From AP-15 sp963788085 (lineage in GTDB: Bacteria; Pseudomonadota; Alphaproteobacteria; ATCC43930; CGMCC-115725), in contig CAWBFS010000018.1 of assembly GCA_963788085.1 (NCBI GenBank), forward strand, positions 21,163 to 85,162: a stretch of DNA of 64,000 nt, in the 5' to 3' direction. Positions 38,379 through 48,107 of this stretch are shown here, one piece after another. The notes beneath the pieces were generated by a model, which worked only from the letters and a program-made list of their open reading frames with translations, was not told the origin of the DNA and searched no databases. The position numbers and the translations under genes were made by a program. Within the stretch, counting starts at the first letter, position 1. Each line of letters begins with the position of its first letter.

Positions 38379-38766
38379 ATGACATCGGATAGCGGGCCCG
38401 AGCGGAAATTCTCGCAGATCGCGCTCGCCGATCTCGAGCGGCAGCTCGGAGCCGGCCGAAGCGGGCCCAGCTCCGCCGAGGCCGCCGCACTCCGGCTCCG
38501 CTATGGCCCTAACACCTGGAGGAGCGGCGGCGTCTGTCTCTGCCGCTCAAATTCCTCAGTCGGTTTCGCAACCCGCTCGTGATCATTCTGCTGGCGGCAG
38601 CGGTGATCTCCGCGCTCACCGGTGATCTGACCAGCTTCATCATCATTTCGACAATCGTGCTGATGAGCGCGCGGTTCTCGATACCGTGCAGGAATTTCGC
38701 GCCGAGCAGGGGAACTGGACCTTTAGTGTCGATCTCTGCCGGGCCGCGCGGCGCAAGAGCACGTAG
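38379..38766 (+). pseudogene. Cation-transporting P-type ATPase, N-terminal fragment
   Basis: Encodes the cytoplasmic N-terminus and first membrane helices of an MgtA-like P-type ATPase: LADLERQLGAGRSGPSSAEA, LRYGPNT, then in the next frame FRNPLVIILLAAAVISALTG and DLTSFIIISTIVLMS. Frame changes near 38510 and 38670. The phosphorylation motif DKTG and the rest (about 700 residues) are missing; the fragment stops at the dispersed repeat copy 3. Confidence 0.8.
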
Positions 38767-38784
38767 GTAGTTTCCGAGCCTACC
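38766..38784 (+). repeat. Dispersed 20-bp repeat, copy 3 (GGTAGTTTCCGAGCCTACC)
   Basis: Exactly at the end of the P-type ATPase fragment. GGTAG and CTACC pair around TTTCCGAGC. Confidence 0.8.
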
Positions 38785-38950
38785 GTGGCGGCATCATGCG
38801 CCCGATATTCTGCTCTGCAGCCTTAGGTAAGGCTATCCGAACCGCCCCGGCTGACGCCGACGGGTGAGCTCGGATCGAGCTGTTCGGCAGCTGCACCTCA
38901 GCCGCTGGGATGAGATTTCCTGTTACTCTCGTTGTGAAAGGAACAACGCC

Positions 38951-39820
38951 ATGTATTTATTACCTCTGTATCTCACCCCGCTTGTCCTGATCGTTGCCTT
39001 CATTCTGATCATGGCGACCGTAAAGATCCTGCGCCAATATGAGCGAGCCGTCGTCTTTACGCTCGGGCGCTTTCAGAAGGTCAAGGGGCCTGGCCTGGTG
39101 CTGCTGATCCCCTTCTTCCAGGAAATGGTGCGGGTGGATTTGCGCATCCAGGTCATCGAGATACCGAGCCAGGACGTGATCTCCCGCGACAACGTATCGA
39201 TGAAGGTTGACGCAGTGCTCTACTTCAACGTCGTCAATCCCGAACGGGCCATCATCCAGGTCCAGCCCTACCTTCCCGCCACCGTCATGCTCGCGCAGAC
39301 GACCCTGCGCGCGGTGCTAGGGCAGCACGAACTCGATGAGATGCTGTCCGAACGCAAAAAGCTCAGCGCCGACGTCCAAAGCATCCTCGACGCCCAGACC
39401 GAAACCTGGGGAATCAAAGTCAGCAACGTCGAGATCAGAACCGTCGAGCTAACCGAAAACATGGTGCGGGCCATCGCCAAACAGGCGGAGGCGGAACGCG
39501 ACCGGCGCGCCAAGGTCATCCATGCGGAAGCCGAGTTCCAGGCCTCGCAAACTCTGGTCAATGCCGCCCAGATCCTGTCGAGCATCCCGGCCGCCATGCA
39601 GTTGCGCTACCTGCAAACACTGACCGAGATCGGCGCCGAACAGAATTCCACCGTCGTCTTCCCGATGCCGATCGATATCATCAGGCCGTTCCTCGAGCTG
39701 CTTGAGAAAGCCGGAAAGCCGGTTGGCGCCAACGGCGCCGCGCGTGTCCCGCCGATGAAGGACGTCCCATTGGGCGTGCCAGGAATAAGCGCAAACGGGC
39801 CGGATGAAGCCGTCGAATAG
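38951..39820 (+). CDS. Slipin / SPFH (band 7) family membrane protein
   Basis: 289 residues from the ATG at 38951 (AAAGGA 8 bases upstream). One N-terminal membrane span (LTPLVLIVAFILIMATVKIL) is followed by the SPFH domain: QYERAVVFTLGRFQKVKGPG, VDLRIQVIEIPSQDVISRDN, VSMKVDAVLYFNVVNPERAI and the coiled Ala/Glu-rich region AIAKQAEAERDRRAKVIHAE. Slipins organise membrane microdomains and often pair with an NfeD protease-like protein; none is adjacent here. Intact. Confidence 0.92.
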   Translation: MYLLPLYLTPLVLIVAFILIMATVKILRQYERAVVFTLGRFQKVKGPGLVLLIPFFQEMVRVDLRIQVIEIPSQDVISRDNVSMKVDAVLYFNVVNPERAIIQVQPYLPATVMLAQTTLRAVLGQHELDEMLSERKKLSADVQSILDAQTETWGIKVSNVEIRTVELTENMVRAIAKQAEAERDRRAKVIHAEAEFQASQTLVNAAQILSSIPAAMQLRYLQTLTEIGAEQNSTVVFPMPIDIIRPFLELLEKAGKPVGANGAARVPPMKDVPLGVPGISANGPDEAVE

Positions 39821-40024
39821 CGCGCGAGCCCCCCGTCGAGTTCTTCCCGGCTGGTGTCGTCGCCGGCTTGCGCGCGACGCAATAAGCCATTGCCAAGCAG
39901 CCCTTGGCTCGGGGATCGCTACGCTCCGACCGGAGACCTGGCAACAACTATTACCGAGTTCATTGGTCATGCAACGGCAATCCCGCTTGCCGTCGGGTCG
40001 ACAATCGAGACAAGGAGACCACAC

Positions 40025-40680
40025 ATGAAACGCTCAACTCTAGCCGGCTCGGTGGCAGCATGTTTTTGTCTTGGCCTTGCCGCCCCGCTGCTGGCGGCTG
40101 AGCCTTCGGCAACCGGCGCGGTCAACCAGCCGTCTCCCAATGAGAATAACCCCTCCGCTACTAAGCCCGCGGAGCAGTGTCTGAGCGAATCTGCGCGCCT
40201 TCGACAGTCAGATGCGAAAGGACGGCTATTGGCTGGGTAACTCCGGCTATGGGTACGGCTATCCGATGATGGATGGACCTGGTTTCGGGTATGGTTATCC
40301 GATGAGCGGCGGCCTCGCGGCGACCGCAACCGGCTACCGTGACCTACGGCCGGGTTACGAAATCCGCAGCCTCATCGCCGCCGCCAATATTCTTGCCCGA
40401 CACGGCCAACAGCAACCGTGCGAAGACGTGCTCGCCACCACCCGCGATACCTACAGCCTATACCTGGCGGATATGCGCCGCGGGGGATACAAGATGGCGA
40501 ACGTGCCGAACTGGCAGCAGCATCAGATCGCCGGCGCAACGCCGGTCACCGCCAAGGATGCCTCGTTCCGCTCCGATCAGTTGGTCGGCATCGATGTGCG
40601 CAATCCCCGGACCGAAGGAGGCTCTCGGCAGCGTCGACGACATCGTGATGAGCCCGCAGAGCGGCAAGATCGCCCATTGA
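40025..40680 (+). pseudogene. Secreted PRC-barrel domain protein, frameshifted and truncated
   Basis: The ATG at 40025 starts a signal peptide (MKRSTLAGSVAACFCLGLAA). The frame shifts near 40190 into a Gly/Tyr-rich stretch (YWLGNSGYGYGYPMM) and a helical domain (YEIRSLIAAANILARHGQQQ). The PRC-barrel follows as ATPVTAKDASFRSDQLVGID and, after a frame change near 40610, EALGSVDDIVMSPQSGKIAH. The second half of the barrel is gone: at 40680 the sequence switches to a cytochrome c. PRC-barrel proteins of this type are periplasmic and tied to stress or photosynthetic complexes. Confidence 0.7.
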
Positions 40681-41015
40681 GCGACCCCACGATCGACGCC
40701 ATCGCCGCCTACTATGCTTCCCAGACCCCGGTTGCCGGCGAACCTGGCACTTCGCCGGAAATAGCCGCCGGCAAGACGATATTCACTGAAGGCATTCCTT
40801 CCGAGAGCCTGCCCGCCTGCATGGGCTGTCACGGCGAGAAGGCAGAAGGCAATGGCCCAATTCCGCGTCTGGCCGGACAGCACCGGGATTATCTCGCCCG
40901 TCAGCTGGACGCGTTCGCGTCAAAGGCGCGGGCCAACGAGATCATGCACGAGAACTCGAAGAACCTTACCCCTGAGCAGATTAGCGAGGTCACCGCCTAC
41001 TTGGCGACGCTGTGA
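40681..41015 (+). pseudogene. Cytochrome c4-like haem domain, 5' truncated
   Basis: The codons start at LSDPTIDAIAAYYASQTPVA, the end of a first haem domain, and continue with a complete second one: haem motif CMGCH, then RLAGQHRDYLARQLDAFASK and the axial Met region ANEIMHENSKNLTPEQISEV. The first domain and signal peptide are missing. It is joined directly to the cut PRC-barrel gene and could even be translated from that frame. Confidence 0.8.
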
Positions 41016-41169
41016 GGTAACCTCAGATCGACCGAAGGGGCGGTAAAAAAATCCGTTTCGGCGAGCCATCGTGCTCGCTAATGAAGCCAGGTGGGCGGAG
41101 GCACCGAATGTTGCCATCAATGCACGCTCAAGATTACCTGATCATCGTCAGTACGGCAGTTGGCTCTTA

Positions 41170-41466
41170 TCAGCCCGTCGGTTTCTTCACGTAGACCTTG
41201 CACCAGCCGGCCGGTGCGATAGGGCCCTGCACGGTCTTGCACGAAGAGGGCGGCTCGAATTGTGCGCAATTGTCGCAGCGCTGAGGGCCCTTCGGCGTGT
41301 CCTGATAGCCGACCGCCTTCTGCGTCGCCTTGGTCTGAGCAGAGGCCGCGCGATTCCCGCTCACGGCGGTGCCGAGCATGGCAGCGCCGCCAGCGGTGAA
41401 TGCAAGGTTCCGCAGTATCGAGCGGCGAGAAAGCTCTGCTGACCGGATTTTCGGCGCGTCGTTCAT
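41170..41466 (-). CDS. High-potential iron-sulfur protein (HiPIP), Tat-exported
   Basis: 98 residues, intact. A Tat signal (ELSRRSILRNLAFTAGG) is followed by a short mature protein with the four cluster ligands Cys64, Cys67, Cys76 and Cys89 in the pattern Cx2C, Cx8C, GWCKVYV. HiPIPs are periplasmic 4Fe-4S electron carriers that donate to oxidases or reaction centres. Its neighbours are cytochrome c and SoxC, which fits a periplasmic electron-transfer cluster. Confidence 0.92.
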   Translation of the reverse strand: MNDAPKIRSAELSRRSILRNLAFTAGGAAMLGTAVSGNRAASAQTKATQKAVGYQDTPKGPQRCDNCAQFEPPSSCKTVQGPIAPAGWCKVYVKKPTG

Positions 41467-41781
41467 GGTTTCTCCAGAGTTGGGGCTGGTAGCAGTGATC
41501 TCATGGCCCGAGGTGTAGTGTAGGAGCGGTGGCGGCGAAGCGGTAGATTCGGAAACTACTCAAATCCGCAGGCGCGAAATCAGTTTTGGCCGATGAACAG
41601 TTTAGATTCGGCGGCGTGCTCCTTCAGATGCGGAAGAGTGGCCTGCGTTCCGGCGCCGCGCGCTGCCGCGCCGAGCTGCCGCACTCGCTTGGCTTTGCTG
41701 CGCCTGCTGACCTACCTGCTCTGGCTTTGCCTGCCCGGTTTGCTCATTCACATTCGGCTGCCACCTCAGCCCAGTTGATCG
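41467..41781. other. Spacer between HiPIP and soxC remnant
   Basis: Holds dispersed repeat copy 4. No gene is supported. The soxC frame degenerates from about 41800 downward. Confidence 0.5.
41542..41561 (-). repeat. Dispersed 20-bp repeat, copy 4 (GAGTAGTTTCCGAATCTACC)
   Basis: Inverted orientation relative to copies 1-3, in the spacer next to the truncated end of soxC. Confidence 0.8.
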
Positions 41782-42480
41782 TCACTGGCCAGCGTTCGGC
41801 GGGTGCAACTGTGGGGAGACGGCGTTGGAGGCCGGCGTATGATTGTTGTCGATCTGTGCGGGCGGTTGATGATCGACGCCCACCTCATCGAGGAGCGTCG
41901 AGAGCTTTACCCCGGTCCAATCCGAGCACGAGAGCAGACCGTAAATCAGCTGGATGTTGGCCTTGGCCGGCTGTGCGGCATTCAGGGCGCCACTGTTGCC
42001 GGCGCATTCCACGAAAGCGATGCGGGACGTGCGCGGATAGCGCGAAAGGTTGTCGAGCGTGAACACCAGCGGCCGGCGCACCATGCCGTGGATGAGCAGG
42101 CGATGCTGGTCGGGATCGATATCCGGAATGCCTGAATGGTGGCGCTCAAAGTGCAAACCACTCGGAGTGATCATGCCGTCAAGGTCTTGAAGCGGCGTAC
42201 GCGAGGCGCCGAAGCCAGGCGCATTCGGCGGATTCGCCGAGATGCGAACCACCTTGCTCTCGAAGTGCGAGGGCGTGCCGTAGGGGGTGAACGGCGAGCC
42301 CGGTGCCTTGCTCCACGCTGGTACATCCAGAGGCTCCGCCCTCGCTCCCGAAATTCCGGCTGTGGTGGCGGCACCGGCCGTGCCCGCGACGAGTGCGCCT
42401 TCGAGGAAAATGCGCCGGCTCAGGAGGCCGTTGCCAGCGACATGTTCGCTGAACGGCGCCTTTTCTTTGTACTTGCCCAT
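41782..42480 (-). pseudogene. soxC: Sulfane dehydrogenase subunit SoxC, 3' truncated
   Basis: SoxC is the molybdenum-cofactor subunit of the Sox sulfur-oxidation complex. From the ATG at 42480 it has a Tat signal (GLLSRRIFLEGALVAGTAGA) and SoxC blocks: PPNAPGFGASRTPLQDLDGM, ITPSGLHFERHHSGIPDIDP, LLIHGMVRRPLVFTLDNLSR and the Mo-ligand Cys in IAFVECAGNSGALNA, then SCSDWTGVKLSTLLDEVGV. The homology stops there. The remaining 200 residues, including the dimerisation domain, are missing, and the last 20 codons are unrelated. Not functional as a SoxC. Confidence 0.88.
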
Positions 42481-42780
42481 GGGGGATTCCTCCCTGTATT
42501 GGCGGTTTTGAGACAAACTTGGTGAACTGACATCGAAGGCATGCTGGCTGCGCTTCGTGAGGCTCAGGGTTTCGGCACGCCCCGATGCAACTCGCGTATC
42601 AGGCTACCGCAGCTTCATTACGAGCGAAAGGGGCACGAATGGCCGGAGTTGGCACCAAGCGTAACTACCTGGGCGTACGCGGCATTTCCGGAGTTGAGGG
42701 CAGACCGGCCGCAGTGTCAGCCTGGCGACGACAACCGTTTTGAACCCGATTTTGGACATTTCGATTAGGCATTGCGCGCA

Positions 42781-43019
42781 TCAGGGGGGCTCGATCTCGC
42801 CGCTAATGATCTTTACCACCTGTGATGCTTCCGCGAACTCCGTGGTCGCCATCGCAAAGGTGACGCTGACAAGATTGTCCCTCGGACGATCGAGCTCGAT
42901 TGACAACTTCTGGGCGTGAAATCCACGCCGCGTAATAGAAAATGACCGCAGTATTTTTCATCGTGCATTTCGATGTAGCACCGATTGTCATCTGGATCTT
43001 CGAATTGCCTTTGGATCAA
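42781..43019 (-). pseudogene. Small hypothetical protein with one frameshift
   Basis: From 43019: MIQRQFEDPDDNRCYIEMHD, EKYCGHFLLRGVDF. After a frame change near 42920: KLSIELDRPRDNLVSVTFAM, ATTEFAEASQVVKIISGEIE and a stop at 42783-42781. Together about 78 residues with alternating strands. I recognise no family. Confidence 0.45.
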
Positions 43020-43599
43020 GAGATAAGGGCTGTCAGGGTCATCCGTATCTTGCTCGGCTTGGAACGTGGCTTGGTAGTAGTCGCCATCGCCGAAGACAGA
43101 AGTGGATACGTAGTTGGCATGAAAGTGGATGATTCCCCTCCACTACACAGCCGGTTCAAGAAAGCCTATTGCGATCCCGGTTGATTTGAAACCGCATCAC
43201 CGAGATTCCGACATGGCACACATTTGCGGCGGACAGCACGTGGCTTTTCTGGTTGTAGAGGTTGACCGGAAGCCTCGGCGGAAAGCCTTCAGCCCGTCGT
43301 GACCAGAAGCCGCCCTTCGCGACAACTGCGGCGAACGGCCGAGATGAGTGGATTCCGATCCTTCGTCGATACGCGCACCAATGGCTAGGTAGCGCCGAAA
43401 GCGGGCATCAAGGCCAGCGTGTTATTCGTTCGTGCAGATCATCTGTTTGGGTCGCGTCCGTATCGAGCCCGATGATCGCCCATGCTCGGCCGGTGTTGTT
43501 GTGGGCGAGGATGCAACGGGCGCGCGAGGGTACACTGTCAAGCGGCACGCCGGATTGGCGTCCGGCCACGCGATCGTGATCGGACGGCAGCGGATGGGT
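43020..43599. other. Spacer with a possible DUF5681 scrap
   Basis: At 43129-43184 one frame reads DSPPLHSRFKKAYCDPG, close to the DUF5681 signature GKPPLHSRFKKGRSGNP encoded near 10900, and the DNA is similar too. Nothing else is recognisable. Confidence 0.35.
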
Positions 43600-43916
43600 C
43601 GTTCCGCGCCCGGCTGACCGATCCATTGAAGCGCTGGAAATTGTCCTACGAGGATTTTCGCAACCACGCCCGCTGGAGGGACTACGAGGCGGCGATCGAG
43701 GACATGGTGGAGACGACATCCACCAAACGCGCACCCTGGCATCTGGTCCCGGCCAACAACAAACCGTTCGGCAGGCTGGCCGCGTTCCGCATCATCGCCG
43801 ATCGCCTGTCGAAGCACGTCGCTTTAGAGCCGCGCGCGCTCGATCCCAAGGTGGCGGCGGCCGCGGAGCAATTGCTCGGCATCAAGCCGCCGCCCGACAA
43901 CCATCGCGAGCACTGA
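43600..43916 (+). pseudogene. Polyphosphate kinase 2 (PPK2), C-terminal fragment
   Basis: PPK2 enzymes phosphorylate nucleotides with polyphosphate. The piece reads RLTDPLKRWKLSYEDFRNHA, RWRDYEAAIEDMVETTSTKR and APWHLVPANNKPFGRLAAFR, which is the lid and C-terminal part. Walker motifs and about 180 N-terminal residues are missing. Confidence 0.8.
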
Positions 43917-44739
43917 CGCGCGCGGGCTGCGCGCCGTGCACCTTGACCTCGGCGCCAGTTGTATCGCCCCCCAAACAGCAGCAATCTCTCGGTCGAGGTG
44001 GTCTTGCCGGCGTCCGGCTGCGAAATGATCCGAGTGCTCACAGATTTAGGTCAGGAGAAAGGCCCCGATTGTGTTAAGTTTGAATATGTTAAGTATCCGA
44101 TGAAGTCCTGAGCGGACGAAAATTGCCGGGGCCGGGGCCGCGTTGCCCGCAGGAGAAAAAGAATGGAAATCGGCGTTTATCATGAATTTCACTGCCGGCC
44201 GGATCCGCAGCGCAACGACCGCGACTTGGCCATCAGGGGTTATCACATTGACCCGCCCCCATCGAGGAAGCTTGAGCGCGTTATCGATCGCGCCGGTAAC
44301 CGCTCTCGTCCTGCGTTACAGAAGGCCGGAACTTATCCGAGCCCAATTGATCGCCGTTCCTGTGGGTAGAACCGTCCTCTCGGCCATCATTAGGTGGAAA
44401 CCATTCCGCCTAATGTGGGAGAATCCTAGCTGCGTCAATGGCTTGTGCGGTTACCACTGTGGTTTCCACAGTACATAGTTGACCCACATATTCGGGGCCC
44501 AATTCTATTGGCCTGCTCAGGGTCGGTTCTAGTGCATAGGGGTTGATGAGTGGTGCAGCACACCAGCACCCTAGTTCGCGGACGAGCAGTCGCTCGACAC
44601 AAACACAAATGAGACGCGAGCGCAAATTTGCCTGTCTTCCTGCCGCACTGGAGCCGTGCGGTGCCCGAACATCCATCTGGCCGCAGTGGAATATCGTCTT
44701 CGTCTCAGCCGCGCGCGGTCTTGCGGCCCGGCACGTTCT
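43917..44739. other. Region without intact gene
   Basis: At 44163 an ATG with an AGGAG site upstream opens MEIGVYHEFHC, which equals the first strand of LLM oxidoreductases such as the one at 18020, but the similarity ends after about 11 codons. It is a scrap of such a gene. No other feature is supported. Confidence 0.4.
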
Positions 44740-45014
44740 TGACGTGCGCCGCATTCGCCAGCACCAATTCGAACTCGCCGTCCGAGAGAAGGTGCCAGAC
44801 CGGCTTCCAGTACACCCCCGTGGCCTCCATCACGAGGTGCGTGCAGCCTTCGACCGACAGCCACTCTGACAAGGCTATCAGGCCCTGGGTCGTCGTCTGT
44901 GAACGAGCGCACCTCCCGCTTCACATCGCCACCGACCATGTGGCGAACGCAGGCCATGACAGAACCCTTATGAACGTCCAAACCGGCGCAATGCGGATGC
45001 AGAACTTCCATCAT
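44740..45014 (-). pseudogene. IS110-family transposase, N-terminal fragment
   Basis: From 45014: MMEVLHPHCAGLDVHKGSVM, ACVRHMVGGDVKREVRSF. After a frame change near 44900: EATGVYWKPVWHLLSDGEFE and LVLANAAHVKNVPGRKT. Asp of GLDVHK and Glu of EATGVYW belong to the DEDD active site. The remaining two thirds are gone. Confidence 0.85.
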
Positions 45015-45464
45015 CCCTCCTCGACACCGCCGGCGTGGGATTCCCGTTCAAGAAATCTAGAACTCGTGCTGCGGGGCGGTCGCCAACACCCGGCACAATC
45101 TGGGGTGCTCAAGAATCCCGGGTCCGACTAACTGACGGGCTCGCGCGCACCAAGAAAACACCGACCTCTGTGCCAACGGTGCGATAGCCTATCCCAACCT
45201 CCCACCCGTTTCATAGCCTGTGGGTCGGCAACTTCGGTGGGGGGCTAACCTCAAGCACACTGCGGCATTGTGGGCGAAGGCGATATCTCTCCCCGATGGT
45301 CTGGCTGTTCGTCGATGCCGCCGTCCCTGTGCTGCTCCACCGCTTCGAGGACTGGCCGGCCTGATTGCGGCCGCAACGCTTGCGGATGAGACCGCAAGAA
45401 ACGGATAGAGCCCGCGCGCGCAATCACTAGATTGCGGGCATCCGCCATTCTGGAGGAATTGAGC
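45015..45464. other. Spacer without recognised gene
   Basis: Open frames of 60-70 codons exist but have no family motifs, start signals or consistent codon pattern. The ribosome site for the DUF1203 gene (TGGAGGAATTGAGC) lies at its end. Confidence 0.5.
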
Positions 45465-45934
45465 ATGAGCTTCCGCATCAGAGGATTGCCGGCCGAGCCG
45501 TTCGCCGAATTTTTCACGTTGTCGGACGAAGCTTTGGTGTCACGGGGCATTGTCCGGCGCATCGCCGACGAGCGCAGCCCGGGTTATCCCTGCCGGGTCA
45601 GTCTGACCGATTCTTCGGCCCGGCGACGAACTGCTGCTGGCAACGACGAGCACCATCCGGTCGAATTGCCGTACCGCATGCGCTTTGCCATCTATGTCCG
45701 CAAGGGCGAGGAGCAGTTCGATGCGGTCGATAGGGTGCCGGAACAGCTGCGCCTGCGCACGCTTGCCGTTCGCGCCTTCGACGCTGGTGCGATGATGGTC
45801 GGCTGGGAGCTTGTCGACGGGCGGCAGATCGAGGAGGCCATCGAGCGGCTCTTTACCGACTTCGGGCAGCCTATCTTCACATCCACTATGCGGCGCCCGG
45901 CTGCTACGCGGCCCGCGTCGACCGCGCGTTCTGA
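45465..45934 (+). pseudogene. DUF1203-domain protein, frameshifted
   Basis: Starts at the ATG at 45465 behind a strong ribosome site: MSFRIRGLPAEPFAEFFTLS. The frame is disturbed from about 45610 to 45650, where PGDELLLA is visible in another frame, and again near 45870; the end reads LHIHYAAPGCYAARVDRAF. About 155 residues, the usual length. DUF1203 function is unknown. Confidence 0.8.
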
Positions 45935-45980
45935 GCTATCCGCGCCGTGAGCGGCGCGCTGGGTCGACACGAGGCACGGG

Positions 45981-46285
45981 CATGGCTTGGTCGCGCGCCG
46001 AGGACGAGGTCCGCTCCTTTATCGAGCGCACGCAAATTCCGTTCCTGCGTTGGCCGATGGGCAAGGGGGTGATGCCCGACGACGATCCGCTGTCGGTCGC
46101 GGCGACGCGCACCTTGGCATTGCAGAACGTGTTCCTGATGGGTGCCCGGTTCAACTGGATCTTCCACCCCGGCTTTCGCCGGGGCAAGCTTCGGCCAGGC
46201 GCCGCGCTATGCCAAGGACATGAAGGTCATCCAGCTCGACATCGCGCCCGAGGAACCGGTGACAGACCCGGAAGAAACGGCGTAA
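45981..46285 (+). pseudogene. Oxalyl-CoA decarboxylase-like ThDP enzyme fragment
   Basis: The codons give FIERTQIPFLRWPMGKGVMP, DDDPLSVAATRTLALQNVFL and MGARFNWIFH; after frame changes the tail is PRYAKDMKVIQLDIAPEE. This is the central domain of oxalyl-CoA decarboxylase or 2-hydroxyacyl-CoA lyase. Both catalytic thiamine domains are missing. Confidence 0.75.
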
Positions 46286-46441
46286 GATCAACCATGGCGG
46301 GTGTCGCCTCCGACGACCGGCAGATTCAACTTCAGCAACCAAATCCTACGCCCGATCAATCGCTTGCGCTACACCCGCCAGCCCTCATGCATTGATCGGG
46401 CTAAGTGTCACCTACCTGTATCGGAACGCGTTATGGCTTCC

Positions 46442-46710
46442 TCATGGGGTGATCTGAACGATGAACTGGCTGTCCTCCGCATCATAGCTGTTGAAAATGG
46501 CTGAGACGCAGATGGGATAAAAGCCGGGGGTGAGATTGATCCCAGTGGCCGGGCTCCAAATCAGGTTATTTTTGGTGTCTACGGAGAAGAAGACCTGGGC
46601 CTGCGCGTCGAGAACCCACTGCCCGCCCGACGTGCCCGCATGCGCGAACGTCCCGATACAGTACCGGTGGGGGCCGTCGCAGACACAACGTTCTTAGTTA
46701 GGATGTTCAT
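46442..46710 (-). pseudogene. Hypothetical beta-rich protein with one frameshift
   Basis: From the ATG at 46710: MNILTKNVVSATAPTGTVSG, then after one indel near 46650: TFAHAGTSGGQWVLDAQAQV, FFSVDTKNNLIWSPATGINL, TPGFYPICVSAIFNSYDAED and SQFIVQITP. About 89 residues of alternating strands. No family is recognised. Smooth continuation across one indel argues for a real gene. Confidence 0.5.
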
Positions 46711-47020
46711 TCGGTAAGCTCCTGTTGCTAACCGGCTGCTAAACCGTCCGCCGGTGTATTGTGATGTTGTACTGGATGCGAACGTCGGGATTCTCTGAAG
46801 GTCCATAGCTCGCAGCTGTCGTCCAGCATGCGTAAAGTCGGTGCGCCAATGGTCGTTCCCAGTGGCGGCTTGGTCGAAACCGACAAATTGCTAATGCCTA
46901 TCGCGACGAATATTCTCCGCTTTGGCAACAAAGCGTGCTAATAGCAGTTTTCAGGTAGATTGTCAATTTAAAAATGTGTAATTCGCAATGCGGAGAGAAT
47001 TGCGATAGTCGGTCGTCATC

Positions 47021-47219
47021 TCACCTAAGTGGAACGCTCCGATCGTCGGCCCGGTGCCAGCTGTTCTCGTAGTCCGTGGTGGTCTCGCGGAACACGATGC
47101 CGGTCGCCGGTAGGCGTTTCGACATCTTGCCGGAGGGCGTCTCCTCGACCCAGTCAACCTCGACGTCGCGGAAATGCGAACTCGCCGTCGGCATCCTCGT
47201 ACAGATTGTGAATTCGCAT
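47021..47219 (-). pseudogene. Cupin-like protein, N-terminal fragment
   Basis: From the ATG at 47219: MRIHNLYEDADGE, then after a frame change ESHFRDVEVDWVEETPSGKM and SKRLPATGIVFRETTTDYEN, ending at SWHRA. This is the start of a small cupin often found in catabolic clusters with LLM oxidoreductases. The metal-binding second half is missing. Confidence 0.65.
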
Positions 47220-47378
47220 CGCGGCACACTCCTTTGTTAAAAAACTCCACGACAAGGCTCGCCGCGCTGACGGTCGGCGCGCGCCTCGCGGTCGTCGACG
47301 CTTAGGCCGACATAGGAGCCAGTTGCGGATGTCGGCGCCGCCGGCACGGCGTTTGACACATCGCTTCTGCGCGTGAGG

Positions 47379-48107
47379 CTACTTCGCCTTTGCCCGCCGC
47401 GACCTCAATCTCGGCGCCTTTGCCGGCAGCGTGTTGACGAAGGCGACGGCGAGATCGAGCCACTCCCGCAAAGTTTGTTCGTCGCGCGGCGGCGGATCGA
47501 TGAAGACGTAGCCCTCCATCGGGCGGCCAGACATCTCCATACGTTTTGCGTCCAGCCGCGCCAAGGCCCTTGCGTGCTGGTCTTTGCCGACGCGGACGAG
47601 AAGACCGCGTTTCGAAGCTCCGGCGACCATATTGCCGTTCAACATGAAGCACAGCCTGCCGAACATTCTGACTTCGCGCACCGAGCCGGTCCCGGCGAGA
47701 ACGGCCCGAATGCGCTCAGCGAGATTTTCATCGAGAGTTGAAGCACCGGCAGCCCACGGCGCCGCCGGGTCGCGAAGGACATAGCCGCGGCCCCACACCG
47801 TCTCGATGTAGTGATGGCCACCTGTTGCCTCCGCGATCTTTTTTCGGAGCTTGCAGACAAAGACGTCGATGATCTTGAGTTCGGGTTCGTCCATTCCGCC
47901 GTAAAGGTGGTCCAAGAACATTTCCTTGGTCAGTATGGTGCCTTTACGCAAGCTCAGTAGCTCGATAATCCCGTATTCCTTTTCGGTCAGGGCCACCGGC
48001 CGATCTTCGACCAAGGCAACGTGGGTATCGAGGTCAATCACTAGCCTACCAGTCTCGATGATCGATTCCGGCCGGCTCGCGGATCGCGGCAGTTGCGATA
48101 GGGTCAC
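47379..48107 (-). CDS. CtrA-type DNA-binding domain fused to a TfoX N-terminal domain
   Basis: 242 residues in one unbroken frame from a GTG at 48107, with a GGGAG ribosome site upstream. Residues 18-113 are a winged helix nearly identical to the DNA-binding half of CtrA, the alphaproteobacterial cell-cycle regulator: LTEKEYGIIELLSLRKGTIL, LYGGMDEPELKIIDVFVCKL and YIETVWGRGYVL. The CtrA receiver with its phospho-Asp is absent; the frame starts in the linker. Residues 124-230 match the TfoX/Sxy N-terminal domain (LAERIRAVLAGTGSVREVRM, FGRLCFMLNGNMVAG, GRPMEGYVFIDPP). The fusion may be a new regulator that binds CtrA sites without phosphorylation, or an accident of deletion like other chimeric frames here. 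The reading frame is intact and has no obvious damage. Confidence 0.85.
   Translation of the reverse strand: MTLSQLPRSASRPESIIETGRLVIDLDTHVALVEDRPVALTEKEYGIIELLSLRKGTILTKEMFLDHLYGGMDEPELKIIDVFVCKLRKKIAEATGGHHYIETVWGRGYVLRDPAAPWAAGASTLDENLAERIRAVLAGTGSVREVRMFGRLCFMLNGNMVAGASKRGLLVRVGKDQHARALARLDAKRMEMSGRPMEGYVFIDPPPRDEQTLREWLDLAVAFVNTLPAKAPRLRSRRAKAK

Noticed and set aside
45811..46395. Single 194-codon frame over DUF1203 and ThDP fragments
   Set aside because: It runs through two unrelated remnants, using the wrong frame of the first; the two families are better described separately.
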